Positions 51,069 to 60,654 of a DNA stretch of 64,000 bases are shown here, piece by piece. The stretch's first letter is position 1. Every line of letters starts with the position of its first letter. Source of the DNA: Paenibacillus_AA sp045062745 (GTDB lineage Bacteria; Bacillota; Bacilli; Paenibacillales; NBRC-103111); contig NZ_JBJGED010000022.1 of NCBI RefSeq assembly GCF_045062745.1, forward strand, positions 62,001 through 126,000, in the 5' to 3' direction. Under the pieces are notes generated by a model. It had not been told where the DNA came from, searched no databases, and saw nothing but the letters and a program-made list of their open reading frames with translations. A program made the position numbers and the translations under genes.

Positions 51069-51979
51069 TGGCCGCCATCATGAGAGGTTTGAAGAAGAAC
51101 GCGGCGGCGATCCGGCTGCGGAGCCGGGCGGGGCTCAAGCGGACGACCGCCTTCGACAAGGTGCTGTACGTCTTCCTGACGCTGTTCGCGCTGTTCATGC
51201 TGCTGCCGATCGTCTACATCTTTAACCATGCGCTCAAGCCGTACAGCGAGCTGTTCGTGTACCCGCCGAACATTTTCGCCCGGAACCCGACGTTCCAGAG
51301 CTTCATCGAGCTCTTCGTCGTGACCAGTTCCTCCGTGGTGCCGGTCACACGGTACTTGTTCAATAGCGTGGTCGTTGCCGTGCTCGTAGTCACTGCGACG
51401 ATCGTCGTAAGCACATTATGCGCCTATCCGATCTCCAAGCATAAATTCCCGGGGCATCGCGCGATGTTCGCGGTTATCCTGCTGTCGCTCATGTTCGCGT
51501 CCGAGACGGTGCAAATCCCGACCTACCTCGTCGTAGTGAACTTGCACCTGGTCGATACGTACTGGGGACATATCTTGCCGCACCTGGCGGCTCCGGTCAG
51601 CGTGTTCCTGATGAAGCAATTCATCGATCAAGTCCCGAACGAGCTCCTCGAGGCGGCCAAGGTAGACGGGGCAAGGGAGATCCGCATCTTCCTGCAGATC
51701 GTCATCCCGATCTGTATGCCGGCGGTGGCGACGATCGCCATTCTGTCGTTCCAGGGCACGTGGAACAACATCACCACCTCCTCGCTCTACATGCAGGATG
51801 AGGCGATGAAGACGTTCCCGTTCTTCCTGTCCACGCTGACGACCGGCTTGGTGAACACCGTCGCGCGTCAAGGAGCGGCTGCTGCGGCGGCGCTTATCCT
51901 GTTCATCCCGAATTTCGTGATCTTCCTGATGTTCCAGCGGAAAGTAATCGCGACGATGGCCCATTCCGGCATCAAATGA
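51068..51979 (+). CDS. Sugar ABC transporter permease, pair 1 (MalG type)
   Basis: 303 residues with six TM segments and the EAA loop EAAKVDGAREIRIFLQIVIP. The typical MalG end is present, with the FQGTWNNI motif. It pairs with the permease upstream; the genes share a base. The next gene starts 25 bases later after its own strong ribosome binding site. Confidence 0.92.
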   Translation: MAAIMRGLKKNAAAIRLRSRAGLKRTTAFDKVLYVFLTLFALFMLLPIVYIFNHALKPYSELFVYPPNIFARNPTFQSFIELFVVTSSSVVPVTRYLFNSVVVAVLVVTATIVVSTLCAYPISKHKFPGHRAMFAVILLSLMFASETVQIPTYLVVVNLHLVDTYWGHILPHLAAPVSVFLMKQFIDQVPNELLEAAKVDGAREIRIFLQIVIPICMPAVATIAILSFQGTWNNITTSSLYMQDEAMKTFPFFLSTLTTGLVNTVARQGAAAAAALILFIPNFVIFLMFQRKVIATMAHSGIK

Positions 51980-52004
51980 CAGAAGTAGAAGGGAGGTGCA
52001 ACCG

Positions 52005-54158
52005 ATGAGTATATGTGAAAAGCGGCCCAAGCCGGGGCTTCGCACAATAGGGGCGGTCCTCCTCCTCGGCGCCTTGCTGCTGACTTCCTGGCCGGCGGGG
52101 GCGCGGGCCGAAACGAACTCGAAGGACAGCGACGGCCACATCATCTGGACGCAGCCGGCGTATTCCCCGATCGGAGTCGTAGGGGCGGGACTCAAGGCGC
52201 CGGACAAGAACAAGCCGGACACGCTGGTGCCGTCTCCGATGCTGACGCCGAAGGACGTGTTTCTTGACAGTCAGGACCATATCTACGTCGCGGATACGGG
52301 AAACAACCGACTGGTGGAGTTCGCTCCCGACGGCCAGTGGCTGCGGTTCCTGACCGTACCGGAGAGTCCGCTGAACAAGCCGGAGGGGGTGTTCGTGAGT
52401 CCGGAGGGCGACATCTACGTGGCGGACACCGGGAACAAGCGGGTCGTGCGGCTGACGCATGAAGGGAAGCTGGTGAAGGAATTCAAGCAGCCGCAGTCCA
52501 AGTTCATCCCCGCCGGCTATAAGTTCGATCCGATCCGCTTAGTCGTCGACAAGCGCGGGTTCCTGTACATCGCGACGCTGGGCGGCTATCAGGGCTTGCT
52601 CCAGCTCGATCCGGACGGCCAGTTCCAGAGCTTCTATGGAGCGAACGCAACGGAGCTGTCGGCGCTCGACAAGCTGAAGCGCAAGCTGTATACGAAGAAA
52701 ATGTACGAGAACGAGACGAGCAAGCTGCCCGGGTCGATCAGCAGCGTGGCGGTAGACAAGGACGGGTTCATCTATACGACGACGTCCGGGAATATTAGCT
52801 CGAATCAGCTGAAGAAGCTCAACATACGCGGGCAAAACATGATCAAGAAGGATGACGCCGGCGCGTCTCGCACGTTCGGCGAGGTGCGGCCCTGGGAGCG
52901 CAGATTCGTCTCCGGCCAAGGCTACCAGAAGTCGCAGCTGATCGATGTCGCCATTGACCGGAACGGCAACATGACGACGATCGACAGCTCCTACAAAGTG
53001 ATCAGCCAGTATGACGCGAACGGCAACCTGCTCTACTTCTGGGGGGGGCCTTCGCCGGACTCGACGACACAGCTCGGCCGGATGAAAAATCCGACCGCAA
53101 TCGACTCGAATTCCCGGAACGACCTGTACATTCTCGACACACAGGAAGGGACGATTCAAGTGTTCCGCCTGTCGGAATTCGGGGCGCTCGTCAACGAAGC
53201 GAACCGGCTGACGCTGGAAGGGCGCTACGAGGAGAGCGAGAAGCCGTGGAAGGAAGTGCTGCGCCTGAACGTGTTCTTCACGCCGGCCCATCTCGGGCTG
53301 GGGAAAGCGGCATACAAGAAAGCGGACTACGAGCACGCGTTGCATTACTTCTACCTGGGCGGCAGCAAGTCCGGCTATTCGGACGCGTATTGGCAAATCC
53401 GGCTGAAGTGGTTCCAGTCGCACTTTTCCGCGCTCGCCACCAGTGTAGTCGCCGTATGCATCGGGTTCCTGCTGATCAACCGTTTCACCCGGAAGACGAA
53501 ATGGAGATTGGCCTGGAAGGAGCGCACGCGTTCAACCCGGCCGATCGTCGTGCAGCTGAAGCAGATGTTCACGATCGTCCGCCATCCGATCGACGGCTTC
53601 ACCGCGCTGCGGTATGAGAACAAGGGCAGTTATTGGAGCGCGCTCGCCATCCTGCTCCTCGTCTTCGGGTCCATTGCCGTTACGGCGGTGTACACGAGCT
53701 TTCCGTTCAATCCATGGAACCCCAATCGGTTGAACTTGCCGATGCTGTTCCTGCAATTCGCCGTCCTCTGGATCGGCTGGGTCGTCTCCAACTATTTCGT
53801 CAGCTCGATCTATCGAGGGGAAGGCCGGTTCCGGGACGTGTTCATCGCGAGCAGCTACGCGCTAGTGCCGCTCCTCTTCATCGGCATTCCGCTTGCGCTT
53901 CTCTCGAACGTCATGACGTTGTCGGAGGTGGCTATCTACAAAGATCTGTACAATGGGATGCTGATTTGGATCGCGCTTATGTTCTTCTGGAAAGTGCAGG
54001 CGCTGCAAAACTACACGGTCGGGGAGACAAGCGTCAACATCGCGTTCAGCGTCTTTGCCTTCGCGATGGTCGGGGTGCTGTTCATGACCACGTTCGGGAT
54101 CTCGAGCGACCTGAAATCGTTCGTCTATGAAGTGTACCAGGAGGTGAGGCTGCGATGA
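52005..54158 (+). CDS. NHL-repeat / TPR / Yip1-like membrane protein
   Basis: 717 residues from ATG 52005 after GGGAGGTG. The signal peptide ends ARAE (about 35). Six NHL-type beta-propeller strands follow, for example PKDVFLDSQDHIYVADTGNN and PEGVFVSPEGDIYVADTGNK (about 70-400), then a TPR-like helical pair (EGRYEESEKPWKEVLRLN, KADYEHALHYFYLG). A TM near residue 480 and a C-terminal Yip1-like domain with four to five more TM segments (about 540-700) complete it. The propeller should lie outside the cell. Its stop overlaps the next start (ATGA). Function unknown; it probably assists glycan sensing or uptake. Confidence 0.82.
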   Translation: MSICEKRPKPGLRTIGAVLLLGALLLTSWPAGARAETNSKDSDGHIIWTQPAYSPIGVVGAGLKAPDKNKPDTLVPSPMLTPKDVFLDSQDHIYVADTGNNRLVEFAPDGQWLRFLTVPESPLNKPEGVFVSPEGDIYVADTGNKRVVRLTHEGKLVKEFKQPQSKFIPAGYKFDPIRLVVDKRGFLYIATLGGYQGLLQLDPDGQFQSFYGANATELSALDKLKRKLYTKKMYENETSKLPGSISSVAVDKDGFIYTTTSGNISSNQLKKLNIRGQNMIKKDDAGASRTFGEVRPWERRFVSGQGYQKSQLIDVAIDRNGNMTTIDSSYKVISQYDANGNLLYFWGGPSPDSTTQLGRMKNPTAIDSNSRNDLYILDTQEGTIQVFRLSEFGALVNEANRLTLEGRYEESEKPWKEVLRLNVFFTPAHLGLGKAAYKKADYEHALHYFYLGGSKSGYSDAYWQIRLKWFQSHFSALATSVVAVCIGFLLINRFTRKTKWRLAWKERTRSTRPIVVQLKQMFTIVRHPIDGFTALRYENKGSYWSALAILLLVFGSIAVTAVYTSFPFNPWNPNRLNLPMLFLQFAVLWIGWVVSNYFVSSIYRGEGRFRDVFIASSYALVPLLFIGIPLALLSNVMTLSEVAIYKDLYNGMLIWIALMFFWKVQALQNYTVGETSVNIAFSVFAFAMVGVLFMTTFGISSDLKSFVYEVYQEVRLR

Positions 54159-56401
54159 TAAGACGAATCCTGGCTCGCCTCCCGATACGCTGGATCGTAA
54201 CCGTACTGATACTAGGCGGTGTGGCGGCGTTCGTCGCGACCCACTTGCAGATCGAGTCCATCGACCGGTCCACGGCCGCAGCGGCGGTCAATCCTCCGGG
54301 GGCGGACAAAATCAACCCGGGCCTCGAGGAGCTGCCGAGCGAGGCGAACTTTAAGACCGTGGGCGAGAATGAGAAATTCCGCCTGAAGCTCGACGCCAAG
54401 ACGGCCCAGTTCCTCGTCGAGGATAAACGGGACGGCCGCATCTGGCGTTCCTACCCCGATCCGGCCCAATGGATGAGAGATACGACGACCGGGCTGTGGC
54501 GTACGCACCTGCGTTCGCCGATCATGTTCCAGTACATCGACCTGAATGGGAACAAGTCGCAGCCGAAGGAATCGAACCTGCTCGATCAGAAAGGGACGAT
54601 CAAGGACCTGCAGACGTTCGACGGCGGGTTCCGCGTAACGTTCGAGATGCCGTCCGCCCAGCTGTCGATCCCGGTCGAGGTCAAGCTGGAGAAGGACAGC
54701 GTCACGACGCGGATCGTCGATGCCGGACTGAAGGAAGGCAATCTGAGCCTGCTGTGGGTGCGGCTGTATCCGTTCTTCGGGGCGGAGCGCTCCGAGGGGC
54801 AGGACGGCTACATGTTCATTCCGGACGGATCCGGCGCGCTCATCCAATACGATCCGACCAGCTCGAATGTGACCCGGATTTACCGGGAAGCGGTCTACGG
54901 AGACGATATCGCCTTCAAGACGACGACGCTCGACAACCCGCGCGAGCGCATGAGGATGCCGATCTTCGGGGCCAAGCAAGAGAATCGCAGCTTCCTGGCC
55001 GTGCTGGAGGATGGGGCGGAATTCGCCGAAGTGCTGGCTTCGCCATCCGGGGTTTTCAGCTCCTACAACTGGACGGCCGGCCAAGCGAACTATCGGGCCT
55101 CGTACAAGCAAGTGACGAACCGGGAGAAGAACCGCTCTTTTATTACGTACAACAAGAAAGACCGCTTCCACTCGGACCGGGTAACCCGCTATTTGCTGCT
55201 GGACGGCGCCAAATCGGATTATGTGGGCATGGCGGAGCGGTACCGGCAGTATCTCATGGAGACGTCGGGGGTCAAGAAGCTGCCGCCGAAGAGCACGTCG
55301 AAGGTGCCGATGGATGTGATCATTCTGGGCGCGGACACGGCCAAAGGGCTTATCAACAGCCGGTATTTGAAAGCTACGACGACGTCCGAAGCGATGCAGA
55401 TGGTGCAGCGGTTGAACGGCCTCGGCATCGACAATATGCAAGTCCGGTATTGGGGCTGGCAGGAAGACGGAATCGGCGAGTCGGGCGGACTCACGAGCGT
55501 GGATCGACGGCTCGGCGGGGACCGCGGGATGAAGGAGTTCATCAAGTTCGCGGATATGTTCGACATCCCGGTCTATTTGCAGGCGGATTACATGTCCAAC
55601 ACGAACGGAGCGGGCGGTTTCTCCGAGAAGCGGCATGGCTTGCGGGACTTGGGCGGAACCCCGCTTGAGAACCTGGTCAGCCTGAAGTTCACCCAGGAGA
55701 AGATTATCGAGAAGGACATCGCCTATTTCAAAAGCTTGGGCGTTGCTGGGGTAGAGCTCGAAGGCCTCGGCCAAAGGCTTCAAAGCGACTTCAACGACCG
55801 GTACGGGTCGGCGCGGGACGAGAGCCGGGCGATCCAGCAATCGATCCTGCAGCGGTTCCGCGAGGAGGTCGGCAAGGTGATCACAACCCGATCCAATATG
55901 TACGCCGCGCCATACTCGGACTCGATCGCCAACCTCAGCTCGGAGTATTCGAAGGACTTATTTACGAAAGCGGGCATTCCCTTCATCCAGATCGTCCTGC
56001 ATGGACTCGTTCCGTATACGGCGAATCCGTCCAATGAACGGGATCAGTTCCGCCAGGGCTTCCTGCAAGCGATCGAGCAAGGGGCGAATCCGAGCTACAT
56101 CTTCACAAGCGCCGCGTCGGAGGAGCTGAAATACGCCGAGCATATGTTCCTCTATAGTCCGGCTTATCGGGATTGGGAGGAGACGGCGGTGAAGGAGTAC
56201 CAGATGTGGAACGAGGCGCTGGGCGATGTACAGGACCAGTTTATCGTGGGCCACCGGATTGTGACCGATCAAGTGCGCGAGGTCACTTACGCGAACGGCA
56301 AGAAGATCGTCGTGAATTACGGCGTGACCCCCTATCCCTACGGAGATAAGACCGTGAAGCCGGAAGACTTTCTGATCGTGAAAGGGAGTGACAAGCGATG
56401 A
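54155..56401 (+). CDS. DUF5696 family membrane-anchored protein
   Basis: 748 residues. N-terminal TM anchor (IRWIVTVLILGGVAAFVATH), a beta-rich domain (about 50-370; LDAKTAQFLVEDKRDGRIW, YMFIPDGSGALIQYDP) and a TIM-barrel-like region (about 385-690) with MDVIILGADTAKG, MQVRYWGWQEDGIGE and VYLQADYMSNTN. The layout resembles glycoside hydrolases of the GH-A/GH101 kind, with Asp/Glu residues at strand ends, but no catalytic pair is established. It overlaps both neighbours by ATGA, placing it firmly in the transporter operon. A role in glycan processing is inferred. Confidence 0.78.
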   Translation: MIRRILARLPIRWIVTVLILGGVAAFVATHLQIESIDRSTAAAAVNPPGADKINPGLEELPSEANFKTVGENEKFRLKLDAKTAQFLVEDKRDGRIWRSYPDPAQWMRDTTTGLWRTHLRSPIMFQYIDLNGNKSQPKESNLLDQKGTIKDLQTFDGGFRVTFEMPSAQLSIPVEVKLEKDSVTTRIVDAGLKEGNLSLLWVRLYPFFGAERSEGQDGYMFIPDGSGALIQYDPTSSNVTRIYREAVYGDDIAFKTTTLDNPRERMRMPIFGAKQENRSFLAVLEDGAEFAEVLASPSGVFSSYNWTAGQANYRASYKQVTNREKNRSFITYNKKDRFHSDRVTRYLLLDGAKSDYVGMAERYRQYLMETSGVKKLPPKSTSKVPMDVIILGADTAKGLINSRYLKATTTSEAMQMVQRLNGLGIDNMQVRYWGWQEDGIGESGGLTSVDRRLGGDRGMKEFIKFADMFDIPVYLQADYMSNTNGAGGFSEKRHGLRDLGGTPLENLVSLKFTQEKIIEKDIAYFKSLGVAGVELEGLGQRLQSDFNDRYGSARDESRAIQQSILQRFREEVGKVITTRSNMYAAPYSDSIANLSSEYSKDLFTKAGIPFIQIVLHGLVPYTANPSNERDQFRQGFLQAIEQGANPSYIFTSAASEELKYAEHMFLYSPAYRDWEETAVKEYQMWNEALGDVQDQFIVGHRIVTDQVREVTYANGKKIVVNYGVTPYPYGDKTVKPEDFLIVKGSDKR

Positions 56402-57270
56402 TCGGCTTGAAGCGCAAAATGAAAGCCACTACGATCCGCAAGCTCGAGGGTTCCTTGTTCATCGCTCCCTGGATCGCCGGGTTTCTGTTGTTCATGGTGT
56501 TTCCGCTTGGGTATTCGTTTTACATGAGCTTCCACCAGGTCAAGATACTGGCCACGGGGATCTCGACGAAATACCGGGGGCTGTACTACTACAAATACAT
56601 TTTGTTCGAGAACGCGGATCTGCTGTACAACCTGCTCATCCCGTTCCTGCGCCAGGCGGTGCTCATGCTGCCGATCATCGTCGTGTTCTCGCTGCTTGTG
56701 GCGATCATGCTGAATCAGCGGTTTTGGGGGCGTACGTTTTTCCGCGCGGTGTTCTTCCTGCCGGTTATCTTCACGACCGGGCAGGTGGTGAACGAGTTTA
56801 TCGTCCAGGGCGAAGGGAATCTCGATTTCTTGAGCCGCTACAACCTGGCGACACTGGTCGTGACCTACTTGCCGAGCACTTGGGCGACTCCGATCGTGCG
56901 GATTCTGGACTCCTTCGTGCTCATCCTATGGTACTCCGGGGTGCAGATTCTGATCTTCCTGGCCGGCCGCCAGACGATTCCGCCTTCGGTCTATGAAGCG
57001 GCCCGCATCGACGGAGCGAATCCATGGGAGACGTTCTGGAAAATCACCTTGCCTGCGATGCTGCCGTTCATCCTGCTAAACCTGATTTACACGACGGTCG
57101 ACTTGTTCACATTTCCGGGCAACCCGATTTTGTCCCAAGTCAATACGTCGGAGTACGGTATGTCGAGCGCGCTTGCGTGGATTTATTTCGTCATCATCTT
57201 CGTGTTCTTAGGCATCGTCTATTTCTTGTTCAGCCGCGTCTTCCGCTCCATGCAAGCGGCACGGACGTAG
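56398..57270 (+). CDS. Sugar ABC transporter permease, pair 2 (MalF type)
   Basis: 290 residues with six TM segments (SLFIAPWIAGFLLFMVFPLG first) and the EAA loop EAARIDGANPWETFWKITLP. It overlaps the DUF5696 stop by ATGA. It differs clearly from the pair 1 permease at 50085 and is a second MalF-like subunit in the same transcript. Confidence 0.92.
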   Translation: MIGLKRKMKATTIRKLEGSLFIAPWIAGFLLFMVFPLGYSFYMSFHQVKILATGISTKYRGLYYYKYILFENADLLYNLLIPFLRQAVLMLPIIVVFSLLVAIMLNQRFWGRTFFRAVFFLPVIFTTGQVVNEFIVQGEGNLDFLSRYNLATLVVTYLPSTWATPIVRILDSFVLILWYSGVQILIFLAGRQTIPPSVYEAARIDGANPWETFWKITLPAMLPFILLNLIYTTVDLFTFPGNPILSQVNTSEYGMSSALAWIYFVIIFVFLGIVYFLFSRVFRSMQAART

Positions 57271-57286
57271 AAAGGGGGCTCACGAT

Positions 57287-58255
57287 ATGGCCAAAATCAT
57301 AACCGACCGCAAGAGCCCGGCGCTGGGTGTCGCCAAGCTGCGGGGAACGCTCACGAAAACCCGATACGTCGTGCTGGGCAAGGAAGCGGACAAAGGGCTG
57401 CTGTTCCGGCTGTTCCTGTATTTGCTGCTCATCGACATCGCGTACATCTACTTGAATCCGATCCTCTACATGATTACGACGATGGTCAAAAACGCGGGGG
57501 ATCTGATCGATCCCTCCGTCAGCTGGGTGCCGCGTCAAGTGTTCACCGGAACGCTGAAGGATGCGTGGGCGAAGCTGCACTATCCGAAATGGTTCAGCAT
57601 CAGCCTGACGCTTTCCGTCTCGGTAGCCGTGCTTCAGACGTTCAGCTGCGCCGTGGCGGGATATGCCTTCGCCCGGCTCGACTTCCCGTTCAAGAACTTC
57701 TGGTTCGTCTGCCTGCTGCTGACCTTCGTCGTGCCGCAGCAGGTGCTCATCCTGCCCGAGCTGCTCGCGGCGAGCCAGCTGCACATCATGAAGACGTACT
57801 ACCCGATCATCGCCCCGGCCTTGTTCGGGCATGGCCTGAAGGGCGCGCTGTTCGTCATTATCTACCGGCAGTTCTTCTCCACGCAGCCGAAGGAGCTCGA
57901 GGAGGCGGCGCGGATCGACGGGGCGGGCGTGTTCCGCGTCTTCCTGCGCGTCATGCTGCCGCTGTCGAGGCCGGCCATCCTCGTCGTGTTCCTGTTCTCC
58001 TTCGTCTGGACATGGAACGACTACTACACGCCGAGCATGTTCCTGCTCGGGGCGAAGGATGTTCCGCTGTCGATGGGCGTCTCCCAGATCAACGCGGCGA
58101 TCACGCAGCAGGCCGCGCAGACAGGTCCGTCGCTGTTCGACGAGCCGCTGAAGATGGCGGGCTCGTTCCTCATCATCCTGCCTCCGCTCATCCTGTACTT
58201 GTTCGCGCAGCGATGGTTCGTCGAGAGCGTAGAGCGGACCGGGCTGGTGGAATAA
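57287..58255 (+). CDS. Sugar ABC transporter permease, pair 2 (MalG type)
   Basis: 322 residues. A cytoplasmic N-terminus of about 40 residues is followed by six TM segments and the EAA loop EAARIDGAGVFRVFLRVMLP, then the FVWTWNDYYTP motif. AAAGGGGG precedes ATG 57287. It completes a second CUT1 permease pair. No second ATPase or binding protein is encoded, so both pairs may share the ones at the start of the cluster. Confidence 0.92.
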   Translation: MAKIITDRKSPALGVAKLRGTLTKTRYVVLGKEADKGLLFRLFLYLLLIDIAYIYLNPILYMITTMVKNAGDLIDPSVSWVPRQVFTGTLKDAWAKLHYPKWFSISLTLSVSVAVLQTFSCAVAGYAFARLDFPFKNFWFVCLLLTFVVPQQVLILPELLAASQLHIMKTYYPIIAPALFGHGLKGALFVIIYRQFFSTQPKELEEAARIDGAGVFRVFLRVMLPLSRPAILVVFLFSFVWTWNDYYTPSMFLLGAKDVPLSMGVSQINAAITQQAAQTGPSLFDEPLKMAGSFLIILPPLILYLFAQRWFVESVERTGLVE

Positions 58256-58362
58256 GGCGGAAGCCGGCTTTCGACATTTTCCGGACGGCCGGCGCGGGAT
58301 TGGCAGGAATTCGGTCCCCGCTGACAGAATGAGTTGGGATACAGCAGCAGGAGGGGACCGTC

Positions 58363-59079
58363 ATGCGAATTTTAATCGTAGAAGACGAGCCGAAAATAAG
58401 GGAAGTGCTGATCGCCTATTTTGCCAAGGAAGGCTGGGAGACCGACTTCACGCCGAACGGGCATGAAGCGGTCTCCAAGTTCGATTATAGCCAGCACGAC
58501 TTGATCATCCTCGACTTGATGCTCGAGGGGCTTCCGGGAGAGGACGTCTGCCGGCTCATCCGCGAGAAGTCAAGCGTGCCGATTATCATGCTCACCTCGA
58601 GAGCGAGGGAATCCGATACGATCCGCGGCCTGAATCTGGGCGCCGACGATTATATCGTGAAGCCGTTCCGGGCGAAGGAGCTGGTCGCGCGCATCTATGC
58701 CCTGATGCGCCGGGTCGGGCCGGATAAGTCGGGCGGGTCCGACTCGGGCGTGCTGCCGTACAACCGCGGACAGCTCATTATCAAGCCGGAGGAGAAGGAC
58801 GCGACCGTCCAGGGTCACCGCGCGGGACTGACCGCGACCGAATACAAGCTGCTGTCGGTGCTTAGCGCCGAGCCGAACAAGGTGTTCAGCCGCTCCGACC
58901 TGAGCTACAAGGTGCAGGGCTACCGCTACCAGGGAGACGGACGCGCGATCGATGCACATGTGAAAAATTTGCGTAAAAAAATCGAGCCGGACCCGAACTC
59001 TCCCGTGTACATCGTCACCGTCGTAGGACTCGGCTACAAATTCGCATTCGCCCCGGACGTTCAGGAAGAAGCGCCATGA
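58363..59079 (+). CDS. OmpR/PhoB-type response regulator
   Basis: 238 residues. Receiver domain (EDEPKIREV, Asp51 in LIILDLMLEG, Lys in YIVKPFRAKE) and a winged-helix DNA-binding domain (LTATEYKLLSVL, GDGRAIDAHVKNLRKKIE). ATG 58363 follows AGGAGGGG. It overlaps the kinase gene by ATGA. It lies 107 bases after the last permease gene and is the likely regulator of the cluster. The short gap holds a GC-rich stretch but no clear terminator. Confidence 0.93.
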   Translation: MRILIVEDEPKIREVLIAYFAKEGWETDFTPNGHEAVSKFDYSQHDLIILDLMLEGLPGEDVCRLIREKSSVPIIMLTSRARESDTIRGLNLGADDYIVKPFRAKELVARIYALMRRVGPDKSGGSDSGVLPYNRGQLIIKPEEKDATVQGHRAGLTATEYKLLSVLSAEPNKVFSRSDLSYKVQGYRYQGDGRAIDAHVKNLRKKIEPDPNSPVYIVTVVGLGYKFAFAPDVQEEAP

Positions 59080-60458
59080 CCAGAATGCTGCGGCTGCTGC
59101 GGAAGATGAACGTCATCTTGTTCCTGGCCTTCCTTACGTTCTCCACCGTCTTCATCGTTCTCCTCGTCTTGCTCTACAACATGAATTGGAATCAGCTGTT
59201 CGACAGCTTCAAGTCGCGGGACCTGGAGAAGACCGCCTTCCTGCTCATCGACGACATGAGGCGGGAGCATATCGGCGCGGGACCGCTGCAGGACAGCCAG
59301 CAGGAATGGCTGAAACGAAGAGCGATCCTATACGGCGTGCTGCTCCGGTACGAGAGCAAGGACCGCAAGGAAGCGTGGCTCGATACGTTCGCGAAGGCGG
59401 ACCGGGAGCCGGGCGACGACGTGAGGCGGGAGACGCCCTATGTACTGAACGGCGACGTGCAAGGGACGATCGTACTGTCGAACATGGCGCAGAAGGGCGA
59501 GCTCGATCCGGCGTTCCAGGGCTTCCAGGACATGGTCCGCTCCAGGACGAAGCTGCTGATCGGAGCCGTGGTGGCGGCCGCCATCGTGTTCAGCCTGCTC
59601 ATCTCCCGCAAGCTCTCGCAGCCTCTTCAGCACGTCTACTCGATGGCGACGCAGATCGGGGAAGGCAAGCGGGATGTGCGCATCGCGGTCCGAGGGCCGG
59701 AAGAAGTGCGCCAGCTGGCCATCACGCTGAACGACATGACCGCGGAGCTGAAGCGGCAGGAGGATTGGCGGCATCACCTGATGGAGGATTTCATGCATGA
59801 GCTGAGGACGCCGCTCACCTCGATCCTGTCGCAGGTCGAGGCGATCGTGGACGGGCTGTTCGAGCCGGACAACGAGCGGCTGCAGGACATCTATGACGAG
59901 ATGGTGCGCTTGTCGCGGCTCGTCAACGACCTGGAGCGGCTGTCGGAAGCGGAAGCCGCGCGGTTCACGATGAACGTCCGGAGGACGAACATGACCGAGC
60001 TCGTACGGCGGGTGTACAACAACTACAAGGCGCTCGCGCGGGAGAAAGGTATTCGGCTGCTGTTCGAGCCGACGAACGTGCCGTGCTACGCCGAGGTCGA
60101 CCGGGACAAAATCGTCCAGGTCGTGACCAATCTCGTGCTGAACGCGATCAAATATACATCCGGCGGCGGCACCGTCAAGCTCGTGGTAGATTGGTCGGAA
60201 GATTCGACCTTCGTGATGTGCGAGGACACGGGCATCGGCATCCAGGCCGACGACCTGCCCTACATCTTCAACCGCCTGTACCGGGCGGACAAATCGCGCT
60301 CCCGCTTCAGCGGCGGCGTCGGGCTCGGCCTGAGCATCGCGAAGGCGCTCGTCGAGGCGCATCACGGCGCGATCTCGGCGGTGAGCCGGGTCGGCCACGG
60401 CTCGCGCTTCACCGTGCAGCTGCCGAATGTGTACACGGCGTTTGGGGAGCGGGAGTAG
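59076..60458 (+). CDS. Sensor histidine kinase of the transporter cluster
   Basis: 460 residues. TM1 (about 12-33), an extracytoplasmic sensor of about 130 residues, TM2 (about 165-185), HAMP, HisKA with His241 in DFMHELRTPLTS, and HATPase with NLVLNAIKYTSGG and the GVGLGLSIAKALVEA box. It is the cognate kinase of the OmpR-type regulator. Last gene of the cluster, followed by an intrinsic terminator at 60495. Confidence 0.93.
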   Translation: MTRMLRLLRKMNVILFLAFLTFSTVFIVLLVLLYNMNWNQLFDSFKSRDLEKTAFLLIDDMRREHIGAGPLQDSQQEWLKRRAILYGVLLRYESKDRKEAWLDTFAKADREPGDDVRRETPYVLNGDVQGTIVLSNMAQKGELDPAFQGFQDMVRSRTKLLIGAVVAAAIVFSLLISRKLSQPLQHVYSMATQIGEGKRDVRIAVRGPEEVRQLAITLNDMTAELKRQEDWRHHLMEDFMHELRTPLTSILSQVEAIVDGLFEPDNERLQDIYDEMVRLSRLVNDLERLSEAEAARFTMNVRRTNMTELVRRVYNNYKALAREKGIRLLFEPTNVPCYAEVDRDKIVQVVTNLVLNAIKYTSGGGTVKLVVDWSEDSTFVMCEDTGIGIQADDLPYIFNRLYRADKSRSRFSGGVGLGLSIAKALVEAHHGAISAVSRVGHGSRFTVQLPNVYTAFGERE

Positions 60459-60494
60459 CGGCTCTTTCCGGGCCCCGCGGATTATTAACGTACG

Positions 60495-60523
60495 AAGCCC
60501 TGGCCATTGGCCGGGGCTTTTTT
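60495..60523 (+). terminator. Terminator after the kinase gene
   Basis: AAGCCC-TGGCC, loop ATT, GGCC-GGGGCTT, then a run of T. Confidence 0.88.
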
Positions 60524-60654
60524 GCGCGCTGCGGGGCAGCGGGGGGTTCGCTCGACGAGAGTGGGGAAAACTCAGATTGTTGAGAAAGGAGTAGTGTTTC
60601 ATCGGTTGCTGCAAATCTTTGAATTCCGATTGAACTTGGGCATATGGCGAGCTG

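Noticed and set aside
58256..58362. Terminator between the last permease and the regulator gene
   Set aside because: The G+C-rich bases do not form a clear stem followed by a T run.
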